From contig NZ_JANZXA010000005.1 in assembly GCF_025153475.1 (NCBI RefSeq), positions 232,848 to 296,847 of the forward strand: DNA of 64,000 bases. The letters run 5' to 3'. Below, in pieces: positions 1 to 9,808 of this stretch. Within the stretch, counting starts at the first letter, position 1; the number at the start of each line of letters is the position of its first letter. A program made the position numbers and the translations under genes. A model generated the notes under the pieces. The model had not been told where the DNA came from, did not search any database, and saw only the letters and a program-made list of their open reading frames with translations. The DNA is from Novosphingobium mangrovisedimenti. GTDB lineage: Bacteria; Pseudomonadota; Alphaproteobacteria; Sphingomonadales; Sphingomonadaceae.

Positions 1-98
1 ACCTCGCGCGCGGAAAAGCGGGCAAAGCCCACTTGCGCAAGCTGCCGGTGCCCTTCCTGAAGGATCAGTTCGCGCAGTTCTTCGCGCGAGTGATCTGA
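1..98 (+). CDS. 3' end of an unidentified gene
   Basis: An open frame enters from the left edge and stops with TGA at 96-98, giving about 31 C-terminal residues that end in PFLKDQFAQFFARVI. The tail is basic then amphipathic, with no motif that I can name. It is followed by an AT-richer gap of about 180 bases before the next gene on the same strand, so it is probably the end of a separate transcription unit. I infer coding only from the open frame, the G/C-rich third positions and its position; function unknown. Confidence 0.5.
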   Translation, partial: LARGKAGKAHLRKLPVPFLKDQFAQFFARVI

Positions 99-278
99 AC
101 GCCGTCCCATTCCATCATGTCCCTTGTTTCCAGAGCTTCTGGCAAATTAATTGAACGATGTCTAATTTTTTAATTGAACAGTGTATATTTTTATGGAATC
201 CAAGGCTTGCGCAAGCGAGTCGCCATGCGGCAAGCCGGCGTCTAGAGCTCATCAACAGGATCTTTCCGGAGGCACGCC

Positions 279-3200
279 GTGTCCGCACCCGACTTTTCAT
301 TGCTGGCCAAGCGGCGTTTCGCGCCGATGTTCACGGTCCAGTTCCTGGGCGCTTTCAACGACAACCTGCTCAAGTACGCGATGCTGCTGCTCGCGAACTA
401 CGGGCTGTTCCGCGATGCGCCGGAACAGGCGGGCATGCTGTCGGTGATCGCCACCGGCCTGTTCACCCTGCCCTATTTCCTGTTTTCGGCGCTCGCCGGG
501 CAGATCGCCGACCGCATAGACAAGGCCACGCTGGTGCGCTGGGTAAAGCTGGCGGAAGTGGGCATCATGGGCCTGGCCCTCGTGGGCTTTGCCTGGGAAT
601 CGATCCCCCTGCTGCTGGCCAGCCTGTTCCTGATGGGCCTGCACTCCACCGTGTTCGGCCCGGTCAAGTATTCGATCCTGCCCCAGCACCTGACCGAGCA
701 CGAGATCATGGGCGGCACCGGCCTGATCGAGGCGGGTACGTTCCTCGCGATCCTGACCGGCCAGTTGCTCGCCGGGCAGATCCCGCCGTGGGAGGCCGGT
801 CTCGTTGCCATGGGGCTTGCCGTTCTGGGCTATGTCTCGGCTCTGGCGATCCCGCCTGCCCCGCCCAGCCGCGGCGGCCACCCGGTCGACTGGAACATCG
901 CGCGCGGCACCTGGCATGTGCTGACCACCGCGCACAAGGGCCGGGGCGTGTGGCTGGCGGTGCTCGGCATCAGCTGGTTCTTCACCGCCGGCGCGGTGCT
1001 GCTCACCGAGTTCGTCCCGCTCGTCTCCGATACGCTGAACGCGCAGAAGGACGTGGCGACGCTGTTCCTCGTGATCTTCTCGGTGACGATCGCGCTCGGC
1101 TCGATGACCGTGAACCGCCTGCTCGGCGGCGAGGTCTCCGCCAAGTACGTGCCGATCAGCGCGCTGGCGCTCGCCGCCGGGCTCATCGACCTGTCGTTCT
1201 CTACCAGCGGTTTTGCCGTCACCTATCCCGAAGCGACGATCGCCGAATTCCTCGCCAGCGCGGGGGCGTGGCGGATCCTTACCGACCTCGTCATCGTCGC
1301 CTTTTCCGGCGGCATGTTCATCGTACCGCTCTATGCGATCCTGCAGGTGCGCTCCGCCCCCGACGAACGCTCGCAGGTGATCGCGGCGAACAACATCCTC
1401 AATGCCGGCATGACGGTGATCGCCGTCGGCGTGGTTGCCCTGCTGCTCGCTGCTGGCGCCAGCGTCCCGCAGGTCATCGGCGTCCTCGGCTGCGCGACGC
1501 TCGTCGTCGCGCTGGTATCCGTCTGGCTGCTGCCCGAAACGCTGTTCAAGGCCGTGATCCGCCTGGTGCTCAGGGCGCTCTACCGCGTCGAGGTGACCGG
1601 CATCGAGAACATGCCCCGGCCCGGCGAACGCGCGGTCGTGGTGGTCAACCACCTGTCCTACCTCGACGGCGTGCTGCTCGGCGCCTTCCTGCCCGGCAAG
1701 CCGACTTTCGCGGTACACACCAGCATCGCGAAGAGCTGGTGGATCCAGCCCTTCCTCAAGCTGTTCCGCGCCTTCCCGGTCGATCCCACCAATCCGATGT
1801 CGGCCAAGGCCATGGTGCGCACTGTGCGCGAGGGCAACACGCTGGTAATCTTCCCCGAAGGCCGCATCACCGTGACCGGCGCGCTGATGAAGGTGTTCGA
1901 CGGTCCCGGAATGGTCGCCGACAAGGCCGACGCGCCGATCGTGCCGGTACGCCTGAACGGGCCGCAGTACAGCCCGCTCTCGCACCTCAAGGGCAAGGTT
2001 CGCACGCGGCTGTTTCCCAAGGTGACGATCGATGTACTGCCCCCGCGTCGGTTCCAGATAGAGGGCGAAATGTCCGCCCGCCAGCGCCGCGCCATCGCCG
2101 GCCGCCGTCTCTACGACGAGATGAGCGCGATGATCTTCGCCACCAGCCACACCGACCGCACGCTCTTCTCCGCCCTGTGCGATGCGCGCACGATCCACGG
2201 CGGCAAGGCCAAGGTGGTGGAGGACGTCAAGCGCGAGCCGCTGTCCTACGACCGCCTGATCCTGGGCGCCGAACTGCTGGGCGACCGGCTCGCCTACCGC
2301 ACCCGGCCCGGCGAAGCCGTGGGGCTGCTGCTGCCCAACGTCAACGGCGCCGCGCTCGCCTTCTTCGCGCTGCAGTCCGAGGGGCGCGTGCCGGCCATGC
2401 TCAACTTCACCGCCGGGCTGACCAACCTCCTCTCGGCCTGCGACACCGCCGAGATCGGGACCATCGTCACCGCCCCGAGCAGGCCAGCCTGCACGACACG
2501 GTCACCGCACTGGAGGCGACAGGCCATGCGGTTCTCTACCTGGAGGACCTTGCCGAAGAGATCGGCACCGCCACCAAGTTATGGCACCTGCTGCTCAAGA
2601 ACGGCGCCCCCGCCCGCCACGAACGGCGCAAGGTCTCGCCCGATGCGCCGGCGGTGATCCTGTTCACCAGCGGGTCGGAAGGCACGCCCAAGGGCGTCGT
2701 CCTTTCCCACCGCAACCTGCTGTCCAACTGCGCCCAGCTGGCCGCGCGGATCGACTTCAACCCCACCGACGTGGTGCTGAACGCGCTGCCCGTGTTCCAT
2801 TCGTTCGGCCTTACCGGGGGCACGCTGCTGCCGATACTGAGCGGCATCAAGACGGTGTTCTACCCCAGCCCGCTGCACTACCGCATCGTCCCCGCGCTCG
2901 CCTACGACTGCAACGCGACGATCCTGTTCGGCACCGACACCTTCCTGGCCGGTTATGCCCGCATGGCGCACAGCTATGACTTCTATTCGCTGCGCTACAT
3001 CTTCGCGGGCGCCGAGAAGGTGCGCGAGGAAACGCGCAAGACCTATGCCGAGAAATTCGGCCTGCGCATCCTCGAAGGCTACGGCGCAACCGAATGCGCG
3101 CCGGTCATCGCGGTGAACACCCCGATGCATTTCAAGGCCGGATCGGTCGGCCGGCTGCTGCCCGCCATGGAGGCGCGGCTCGAAACGGTGCCCGGCATCG

Positions 3201-3664
3201 AAGAAGGCGGCCGCCTCTATGTGAAGGGTCCTAATGTCATGACCGGCTACATGCTCGCCAGCGATACCGGCAAGCTGCAGCCCCCCGCCGAGGGCTGGCA
3301 CGATACCGGCGACATCGTCACCATCGACGACGAGGGCTTCATCACCATCCGCGGCCGCGCCAAGCGCTTCGCCAAGATCGGTGGCGAGATGGTCTCGCTC
3401 CCGGCCGTGGAAGGCTATGCCGCGCAGGTCTGGCCCGATGCCGAGCACGCCGTCGTCACCCGCCCCGATGCCAGGAAGGGCGAGCAGCTGGTGCTCTACA
3501 CCACCGCGCGCGACGCCGAGCCGAAGGCCCTGCTCGAATGGGGCCGCGCCAATGGCGTGACCGAACTGATGCTGCCGCGCGACATCCGGGTGCTCGATGC
3601 CCTGCCGGTGCTGGGGACGGGCAAGCTCGACTACGTGACGCTGGGCGAGATGGCGAAGGAGTGA
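279..3664 (+). pseudogene. aas: LplT-Aas-type fusion (MFS transporter / PlsC acyltransferase / acyl-ACP synthetase), frameshifted near 2475
   Basis: A GTG start at 279 follows a TCCGGAGG ribosome site. The first frame reads an MFS domain (about residues 1-430, LplT-like), then a PlsC-type acyltransferase with NHLSYLDG and FPEGR motifs, then the beginning of an AMP-binding domain. Near 2475, after EIGTIVTA, it loses homology and stops at 2657. The reading continues in another frame from EQASLHDTV (about 2477) through the adenylation signature FTSGSEGTPKGVVLSHRN to a stop at 3664. The family imports lysophospholipids and re-acylates them in the inner membrane. The two halves miss by one frame, consistent with loss of 3n+1 bases (about 10 would restore family spacing). 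It may be a real pseudogene or an assembly error. The asparaginase gene follows two bases later. Confidence 0.85.
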
Positions 3665-3666
3665 TA

Positions 3667-4170
3667 ATGGCACGCCCCATGTCACAGCCCCCCATTCTCG
3701 TCGTCACCACCGGCGGCACCATCGACAAGCAGTATTTCGACGCGCTCAGCGAATACCAGATCGCCGAAAGCGTGATCGAGAAGCTGCTGAAGGTGTCGCG
3801 CGTCACCCACCCGTTCCGCGTCGTCGAGCTGATGCGCAAGGACAGCCTCGAACTCACCGACGAGGACCGCGCGCTCGTCAAGGCGACGATTACCGCCGCG
3901 CCCGAAACGCACGTCGTCGTCACCCACGGCACCGATACGATGACCGAGACCGCCAAGGTCCTTGCCGACATCGCGGGCAAGACCATCGTTCTGACCGGCG
4001 CCCTCGCCCCGGCCCGCTTTGCCGAGAGCGATGCGCCGTTCAACCTGGGCATGGCCTTCGCCTGCTGCCAGGCCGCGCAGCCCGGTGTATGGATCACGAT
4101 GAACGGCTCGGTGTTCGACGGCCTGAAAGTCAGAAAGGACCGCGCGGCAGGCAAGTTTTCAGAAATTTAA
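3667..4170 (+). CDS. Short asparaginase family protein
   Basis: The 167-residue product has the type I/II asparaginase signatures TTGGTID near residue 14 (first catalytic Thr) and THGTDTM around residue 85 (second Thr and Asp). It corresponds to the N-terminal catalytic domain only; full-length asparaginases are about 330 residues, but stand-alone short forms of 160-170 residues are common in alphaproteobacteria, so I do not regard it as truncated. It would hydrolyse L-asparagine or a related amide in the cytosol. The ATG lies two bases after the preceding stop codon, so the two genes are probably cotranscribed. A second in-frame ATG (MSQPP) lies at 3679. Confidence 0.85.
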   Translation: MARPMSQPPILVVTTGGTIDKQYFDALSEYQIAESVIEKLLKVSRVTHPFRVVELMRKDSLELTDEDRALVKATITAAPETHVVVTHGTDTMTETAKVLADIAGKTIVLTGALAPARFAESDAPFNLGMAFACCQAAQPGVWITMNGSVFDGLKVRKDRAAGKFSEI

Positions 4171-4262
4171 CGCTGCAATCGTTACTACTGCGTCCTCGCT
4201 AGGTAAACCTTCGGAAACCTTTCTTCGCCAACCGCAAACGACGCCCCGCTATCTTTCGCAAT

Positions 4263-4312
4263 GACAGGTAGCGGCGCACATCCCCCGTTCCCCCGTAGCG
4301 CCGCTGCCTGTC
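4263..4312 (+). promoter_or_regulatory. Large stem-loop between the asparaginase gene and the kinase operon
   Basis: Two 14-base arms at 4263-4276 (GACAGGTAGCGGCG) and 4299-4312 pair at 13 of 14 positions, enclosing a 22-base C-rich loop with two CCCCC runs. There is no T-run, so it is not a standard intrinsic terminator. It lies about 50 bases upstream of the kinase GTG start and could end the upstream transcript or control the kinase leader. Function inferred only from position. Confidence 0.45.
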
Positions 4313-4363
4313 TACCGACGGGCATCCCCCTCGAACCCCGGATGTCCTGGAAAGGGAGATCCG

Positions 4364-5812
4364 GTGACACTCGCAAGCCCCCCTCCGTCCGAAATCCACG
4401 CCGCGCTCGAACATGCGCCGGTCGGCGCGCTGATCGTCGATGCCACCGGCACCGTGTCCTGGGCCAATGCCGCCGCGGCCCGCATTTTCGGCGAATCCGA
4501 CCCGGCGGCGCTGCGCCACACCCCGCTTCACGGCCGGCTGGACGAGCACGGCGCCGAGACGCTGCACGCCCTGATCGACCTTCATTTCGCCACGCCCGCG
4601 CAGGCGCGCACGTGCTGGACACGGCAGCTCGCCCTCGCCGACGGCAGTGGACCGGTCGAAGTGACGATCGCCGCCATCCCCGATACCTTCGAGCATCGCG
4701 CGATCCTCTATGTCCGCAGCCTCGCGCATCAGGTCGCCGCCGAACGGCGCTTCGAGCAGATCTTCGAGCACCTGCCTCTCGGCCTTGTCGTGGTCGACGC
4801 GCGGCAGCGGATCGTCCAGGCCAATGCCTCGCTGGCGGCGGTGTTCGGATATGCCGGCGAGGCGCTCGTCGGCCAGCCGCTGGAGATGCTGCTGCCCGAA
4901 CGCTACCGCAAGGCGCACGGCAGCCATTTCGAAGCCTACTGCGACATGCCCCGGTCCCGCATGATGGGATCGGGACGAGACCTCACCGGGCTGCACCGGT
5001 CGGGTCAGGAAATCCCGGTCGAGATCGCGCTGACCAGGCTCGAGAACGCCGGCCAGCCGCTCTATCTCGCCATCGTCACCGACATCTCCGGTCGCAAGCG
5101 ATCGGAAAGCGCGCTGCAACAGACCAATGCCCAGCTTGAGGAATTCACTTACGTCGCCAGCCATGACCTGCGCAGCCCCCTGCGCGGGATCGCCGATCTC
5201 GCCACCTGGATCCGCGAGGACCTTGGCGAGGACGGCCTGACCGAGGACATCCGCCACAACTTCGACCGGATCGCCCTGCGCATCCGCCGCTGCGAGCAGA
5301 TGATCGACGACCTGCTGGACTATGCCCGCGCCGGCGTTCGCGATCAGCGCATGGAAAGCATCGACCCGCGCGCGCTGATCGACGAAGCCATGGCCATGGC
5401 GGCGATCCCGGAGAACTTTACCGTCGAGATCGACGTCACCGGCACCTCCCTTACCGCACCGCGCGCGCCGCTGTTCACCTCGCTGCGCAATCTCCTCGCC
5501 AATGCCGCGAAGCACCACGGCGGAGACGCCGGCCACATCCGCGTCGTCCTGCGCGAAGAGGGGCGCTTCTCGATCTTCACGGTCGAGGACGACGGCAAGG
5601 GCATCACGCCCGGCAACGAAGAGCGCATCTTCAAGCTGTTCCACCGCGCCTCGCCCGGCACCGAAGGCGACGGGGTGGGGCTTGCCTTCACCCGGCGCAT
5701 GATCAACGCGCATGGCGGCATGGTCACCGTGCAGGGCCAGGGGCCGCTGGGCGGCGCCAGCTTCGCCATCCATTGGCCACGCATCCTCCTGCGGGAGTTC
5801 GACGATGAATGA
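4364..5812 (+). CDS. PAS-PAS sensor histidine kinase
   Basis: A 482-residue soluble kinase. Two PAS-like domains (about residues 10-120 and 128-245) precede a HisKA domain with the phospho-accepting His267 in the motif ASHDLRSPLRG and a HATPase_c domain carrying the N box (NLLANAAKHH) and G boxes (DDGKGI, GDGVGLAF). No membrane segment or signal peptide is visible, so the signal is cytosolic. The style of the HisKA motif (SHDLRSPLR) matches kinases partnered with single-domain Rcp1-like regulators. GTG start after an AAAGGGAGA-like site. The stop codon overlaps the ATG of the response regulator, so the two are translationally coupled. Signal unknown. Confidence 0.9.
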   Translation: MTLASPPPSEIHAALEHAPVGALIVDATGTVSWANAAAARIFGESDPAALRHTPLHGRLDEHGAETLHALIDLHFATPAQARTCWTRQLALADGSGPVEVTIAAIPDTFEHRAILYVRSLAHQVAAERRFEQIFEHLPLGLVVVDARQRIVQANASLAAVFGYAGEALVGQPLEMLLPERYRKAHGSHFEAYCDMPRSRMMGSGRDLTGLHRSGQEIPVEIALTRLENAGQPLYLAIVTDISGRKRSESALQQTNAQLEEFTYVASHDLRSPLRGIADLATWIREDLGEDGLTEDIRHNFDRIALRIRRCEQMIDDLLDYARAGVRDQRMESIDPRALIDEAMAMAAIPENFTVEIDVTGTSLTAPRAPLFTSLRNLLANAAKHHGGDAGHIRVVLREEGRFSIFTVEDDGKGITPGNEERIFKLFHRASPGTEGDGVGLAFTRRMINAHGGMVTVQGQGPLGGASFAIHWPRILLREFDDE

Positions 5813-6245
5813 ACTGTCCGGAGACCCGCTCGACTGCACCGTGCTGCTGGTCGATGACGATGACGTCGCGGTCGAAGGCGTGCTGCGCAGCTTTCGCAAG
5901 CACGAGGTGCCCTGCCGCACCCTGACGGCCGGCGACGGCGCCGAGGCTCTGGCCATCCTGCGCGGCCAGCATGGGCAAAAGCGCCTCGACACCCCGGCCG
6001 TCGTCCTGCTCGACATCAACATGCCCGGGATGGACGGCTTCCAGTTCCTCGAAGCGGTGCGGGCCGATGCCGCGCTCAAGCGCACCGTGATCTTCATCCT
6101 GAGCACGTCGGCGCGCGATCAGGACCGCGCGCATGCCTACGATGAGCACGTCGCGGGCTACATGGTCAAATCGGCGGTCGGCCCGCAATTCGCGCTGCTC
6201 GCGGAATTCGTCCGGAAATACGCCTGCACCCAGCAACTGCCCTAG
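5805..6245 (+). CDS. Single-domain CheY/Rcp1-like response regulator
   Basis: The 146-residue protein is a stand-alone REC domain. The acidic pocket VDDDD is at residues 16-20, the phospho-accepting Asp70 is in LLDINMPGMDG, and the switch Thr/Ser and Lys122 are in ILSTSARD and VKSAV. The ATG at 5805 overlaps the end of the kinase gene by eight bases, and an internal longer frame was rejected because this overlap start gives the exact REC boundary. It is the obvious phosphorylation partner of the upstream kinase and probably relays to the REC-GGDEF-EAL protein 14 bases downstream or to another effector. Confidence 0.9.
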   Translation: MNELSGDPLDCTVLLVDDDDVAVEGVLRSFRKHEVPCRTLTAGDGAEALAILRGQHGQKRLDTPAVVLLDINMPGMDGFQFLEAVRADAALKRTVIFILSTSARDQDRAHAYDEHVAGYMVKSAVGPQFALLAEFVRKYACTQQLP

Positions 6246-6259
6246 GCAAGGAGTCCCCC

Positions 6260-8014
6260 ATGGACAACCAAGGCAATGGCAATACCGAACTGTTCGCCCT
6301 GATCGTCGACGACGATGACGTCGACCGCGAACGCCTGGCCCGGATGCTGGAGCGATCTTCACGCTCCATCCACGTTGTCGAGGCGACTTCGCAGGCCGAG
6401 GCGCTCGAACTCATCCGCGGCCCCGCCCCGCACTTCGACATCGTCTTCCTCGACTTCGGGCTGGAGGACGGCGACGGCCGCGATCTGGTCCCCACCATCC
6501 ACGGCGAGATCGACCCCGACTGCCCGATCATCGCGGTCACCGGCTTTGCCGACGAGCTTGTCGCCGCAGCCTCGATCAAGTCCGGGATGAGCGAATTTCT
6601 CACCAAGCGCTCGCTTTCGCCCGAACGCGTCGCGGCATCGGTCGAAGAGGCAATCGCATGGCGCAGCTGCCGGCAGGAACTGCGCCGCACCGAGGAGGAG
6701 CTGACTCACCGCAGCCTGCACGATCCCCTCACCGACCTGCCCAACCGCACCCTGTTCTTCGACCGCCTTGGCCAGAACTGCGCCCGCGCCAAGCGCAGCG
6801 GCGACCCGTTCGCGGTGGTCATGGTCGACCTCGACCGGTTCAAGGAGATCAACGACACGTTCGGCCACGCCGCCGGTGATGCCGTGCTCACCACCATCGG
6901 CCGGCGGCTGCGCGCGAATCTGCGCGAAGTGGACACCGTGGCCCGTCTGGGTGGAGACGAGTTCGCGCTCCTCCTGCAGAACGTGTCCACCGACGACGCC
7001 GCGATGACGATGGCGAAGAAACTGGCCGCGCTGATCGAACAGCCGATCGTGCACGAAGGCCGTGCGCTGCATGTCGGCTGCTCGATCGGGATCGCCTTGT
7101 GTCCGCAGTTCGGCCTCTCGCCCGCCGGGCTCGTCTCGGTCGCGGACGATGCGATGTACGAAGCCAAGCGCGGCACCGACACCGCAGTGGTGGCACGCCG
7201 TAGCGGGCAGCGCCGCATCAACCTGTTCGATCGCAGCGGCCTGCTGGAAGAACTCGAGGAAGCCCTGATCGACGGATCGCTACAATGGCACTGGCAGCCC
7301 AAGATCGACATGCGCGACAGCCGCGTACTCGGCTTCGAGGCGCTTGTGCGCTGGCGCGACCCGCGCGGGAACGACGTGCCCGCGGACCATCTCATCCAGA
7401 CCGTCGAGCAGTCGCCTCTGCTGGAAGACTTCACCTACCACAGCCTTGACCGGGTGCTGGAACAATTTGCCGCGCTTCAGGGCGCACTCGGGCACGCGAC
7501 GATCTGCATCAACATCTCGGCGCGCATGCTCGAACGCTCGGGCTTCGTGGACAAGGTGACCGAATGCATCGCGCGCCACGGCGTCGATCCCTTGCGCGTA
7601 ACCCTTGAACTCACGGAAACCGCGCTGATCGCCAACCCGGGCCAGGCCAAGCGCGTCATCGAGCAATTGCAGGACCGGCAGGTCGGCCTCTCGATCGACG
7701 ATTTCGGGGCCGGGTTCACCTCGTTCGGATACCTGCGCGAATTCGCGGTGAGCGAGATCAAGATCGACCGCTCCTACATCCGCCGCTTTGCCGAGAGCCG
7801 CTTCGACCAGTCGCTGGTCAATTCGCTCGTCGTCCTGTGCGAGAGCCTGGGCATTCCGCTCGTCGCCGAAGGCGTGGAGGACGCGCGCACCCGCGACCTG
7901 CTGGTATCGCTCGGCTGCCATGCGGGTCAGGGATACGGTATCTGCCGGCCGATGCCCTACGACGACGTGCGGCACTGGATCGAGCGCTGGAACGGCCTTC
8001 AATCTGCTGCATAA
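6260..8014 (+). CDS. REC-GGDEF-EAL cyclic-di-GMP turnover protein
   Basis: A 584-residue protein with a receiver domain (phospho-Asp65 in FLDFGLEDGDG), a short helix, a GGDEF domain with an intact GGDEF motif at residues 231-235 and an RxxD inhibitory site (REVD, 222-225) exactly five residues before it, then an EAL domain with EAL at 360-362, the DDFGAGFTS loop and the KIDRSYI segment. Both synthase and phosphodiesterase motifs look intact, so it could make or degrade c-di-GMP depending on phosphorylation. It is the third gene of the kinase operon, 14 bases after the regulator, preceded by an AAGGAG site. Confidence 0.92.
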   Translation: MDNQGNGNTELFALIVDDDDVDRERLARMLERSSRSIHVVEATSQAEALELIRGPAPHFDIVFLDFGLEDGDGRDLVPTIHGEIDPDCPIIAVTGFADELVAAASIKSGMSEFLTKRSLSPERVAASVEEAIAWRSCRQELRRTEEELTHRSLHDPLTDLPNRTLFFDRLGQNCARAKRSGDPFAVVMVDLDRFKEINDTFGHAAGDAVLTTIGRRLRANLREVDTVARLGGDEFALLLQNVSTDDAAMTMAKKLAALIEQPIVHEGRALHVGCSIGIALCPQFGLSPAGLVSVADDAMYEAKRGTDTAVVARRSGQRRINLFDRSGLLEELEEALIDGSLQWHWQPKIDMRDSRVLGFEALVRWRDPRGNDVPADHLIQTVEQSPLLEDFTYHSLDRVLEQFAALQGALGHATICINISARMLERSGFVDKVTECIARHGVDPLRVTLELTETALIANPGQAKRVIEQLQDRQVGLSIDDFGAGFTSFGYLREFAVSEIKIDRSYIRRFAESRFDQSLVNSLVVLCESLGIPLVAEGVEDARTRDLLVSLGCHAGQGYGICRPMPYDDVRHWIERWNGLQSAA

Positions 8015-8249
8015 CCTGAACTGCGCCCGCGTGCCCGGCCCGCCCCTGCCGGCCACACCCGGCGAAGTCCCGGGTTGACGCCGGAAAGAGTGTTGCAGCC
8101 AAAACCGTAGCCGGGCGTTTATCGCAGGATTGGTTCGCCCCGTCTCCTCTTGCCTCTTTCCGAGCACCGGTTCATCGAACGTTGAGGATATTGGCGGCAG
8201 GATCAGCACCACGGACTGAAGCTATATCCTTGCGGAGGAGAACAAGACG

Positions 8250-8660
8250 ATGAAGAAGATGCTGCTGGCCCTGGCTATGGCCACGCTCGCCTTGCCGGCC
8301 GTGCCGGCCGCTGCCGACCCGCCGCCCTGGGCCCCGGCCCACGGCAAGCGCGCGCACGATCGCGACTACCGTGACCAACGCCGCGACTATCGCAACCAAC
8401 GCATCTATGATTCACGCGGCCGCTACCTCAAACCGCACCGGATCACGCGCAACTCGCACGTCTGGCGTGGACGCGACGGACGCTACTACTGCCGTCGCGA
8501 CAACGGCACGACCGGCCTCATCATCGGCGCCGGTGTCGGTGCGCTGGCCGGGCACGAACTCGCCGGCAACGGCGATCGCACGCTGGGCGCACTCCTGGGC
8601 GGCGTGATCGGTGGCGTTCTGGGACGCGAGATCGACCGGGGCAGCCTGAGCTGCCGTTGA
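8250..8660 (+). CDS. Glycine-zipper secreted/outer-membrane protein
   Basis: The 136-residue product has a Sec signal peptide (residues 1-21, ending AAA), a charged Arg/Tyr/Asp-rich middle, a YYCRRDNGTTG segment, and a C-terminal glycine zipper (GLIIGAGVGALAG and LGALLGGVIGGVLG) typical of the 17-kDa surface antigen/2TM glycine-zipper family. Proteins of this kind sit in or at the outer membrane; their precise role is poorly defined. A GGAGGAG ribosome site precedes the ATG, and a strong terminator follows directly, so it forms its own unit. Confidence 0.8.
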   Translation: MKKMLLALAMATLALPAVPAAADPPPWAPAHGKRAHDRDYRDQRRDYRNQRIYDSRGRYLKPHRITRNSHVWRGRDGRYYCRRDNGTTGLIIGAGVGALAGHELAGNGDRTLGALLGGVIGGVLGREIDRGSLSCR

Positions 8661-8686
8661 ACTGATTTCGGCACCCTGAAAACACG

Positions 8687-8722
8687 AAAAGGCGCGTTGG
8701 TGGCAACACCGGCGCGCCTTTT
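8687..8722 (+). terminator. Rho-independent terminator after the glycine-zipper gene
   Basis: A perfect 10-bp stem (AAAAGGCGCG at 8687-8696 with CGCGCCTTTT at 8713-8722) encloses a 16-base loop; the A-run and T-run make it usable in both directions. It lies 26 bases after the stop codon. Confidence 0.85.
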
Positions 8723-8921
8723 CCGTGATGCGCGCCGCTATCGTGCGCCTCGCGACACGCTGGTCCTCGTCGGGTCCGCCCGGCCGATACCCGGCAAACC
8801 CGCTTTCCTACCCGGCCAAGCTATGCTCCAATAGCGGGTGATGACCTTGCGCCTGCCCTCTCTCTCGACGCTCCCTGCCATCTCGCAAAGATCGCGCCGC
8901 CCCGGGCCCGCAGGTTCCGTT

Positions 8922-8954
8922 CTGGACTGTGTCAACCGTGTCAACCTGTCCGCC
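8922..8954 (+). repeat. GTGTCAACC-containing repeat, copy 1
   Basis: The stretch contains the direct repeat GTGTCAACC GTGTCAACC. About 26 of 30 bases match the reverse complement of 13171-13200, and similarity extends upstream through a GGGCCCG block. It lies just upstream of the SDR start. It may be a dispersed repeat or part of a decayed coding sequence; the rest of 8723-8974 holds nothing else I recognise. Confidence 0.4.
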
Positions 8955-8974
8955 GTGGCAAGCCGGATTCCGGC

Positions 8975-9730
8975 ATGAGTAAGCGGCCCGCCATGCTGGT
9001 GACAGGCGGCGCCAAGCGAATCGGTGCCGCGATCGCGCGGGCCTTTGCCGGAGCCGGCTGGCACGTCGTGATCCACTACGGCAAATCGCGCGCGCAGGCC
9101 GAAGCGCTGGCCGACGAACTGCCCTCTGCCGAAATCGTGAGTTGCGAACTGGACGACTGGAACGAAGGCCCGGCAATGGTTTCCGCCCTTGCTGAGCGCC
9201 TCGAAGACTGGCGCGTGCTGATCAACTGCGCCGGGGTGTTCGATCTCGATACCGCGCAGGACCTTGACCCGCCCACGTTCGAAGCCGCCATGCGCGTGAA
9301 CGCGGGCACGCCGGCGCGGCTGGGGCAGGCATTCCTTGCCCGGGCCCGCAGCACCACCGGTCGACGGCTGATCCACGTGACGGACCAGAAACTGCGCAAC
9401 CCCAACCCCGATTTCTTCTCCTACACGATGAGCAAGCACGCGCTCGACGCCACGATCCCGATGCTCTCGATGGCGCGCACCGATCCGCGCGACCGCGTCT
9501 ACGGCATCGCGCCGGGCGCCATCCTCGCCAGCCACGACCAGACCGAGGCCGAAACCGAGGTGTCGCACCGCATGAACCTCCTCCATCGCAAGACCACGCC
9601 CCGGGACGTCGCCGGCGCGGCCCTCTTCCTCGCGGGGGGCTGGCTGGCGAGCGGAGAGACGATCTATGTCGATTCGGGGCAGCATCTGCTGGCGCAGGAC
9701 CGCGACGTCCTGTTTCTCGCGCGCCAGTGA
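8975..9730 (+). CDS. SDR family oxidoreductase, FolM-like
   Basis: A 251-residue short-chain dehydrogenase with the NAD(P) motif TGGAKRIG near residue 10, the NCAG motif, and the catalytic Tyr/Lys in SYTMSKHA. The TGGAKRIG form and the C-terminal GETIYVDSGQHL are typical of dihydromonapterin/pteridine reductases (FolM, PTR1 group), which reduce pterins with NADPH in the cytosol. The catalytic Ser position is replaced by a HVTDQ stretch, as in that group, where an Asp/Thr occurs. Precise substrate is inferred. It lies alone between a terminator and the cfa gene on the same strand. Confidence 0.75.
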   Translation: MSKRPAMLVTGGAKRIGAAIARAFAGAGWHVVIHYGKSRAQAEALADELPSAEIVSCELDDWNEGPAMVSALAERLEDWRVLINCAGVFDLDTAQDLDPPTFEAAMRVNAGTPARLGQAFLARARSTTGRRLIHVTDQKLRNPNPDFFSYTMSKHALDATIPMLSMARTDPRDRVYGIAPGAILASHDQTEAETEVSHRMNLLHRKTTPRDVAGAALFLAGGWLASGETIYVDSGQHLLAQDRDVLFLARQ

Positions 9731-9808
9731 GCGTAGGACTGGTCATCTTCGTAAATCGCGCTAGAGTTCGCGGCACCCCTGGGCCAAGCTCGCAAGTTGT
9801 TGAAGGCA

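Noticed and set aside
158..2470. Continuous 1168-codon frame reading through the whole aas region
   Set aside because: Its first two thirds are Arg/Pro-rich shadow of the MFS and acyltransferase domains; only the part after about 2477 is real, which reveals the frameshift rather than one long gene.
3667..4170. Truncated asparaginase pseudogene
   Set aside because: Length agrees with stand-alone short asparaginase-family proteins and all N-terminal catalytic motifs are present.
4199..6106. Long antisense open frame over the kinase operon
   Set aside because: It is the complement of three genes with clear conserved motifs; its product is His/Arg/Gly-rich and shows no domain, as expected for a shadow frame in GC-rich DNA.
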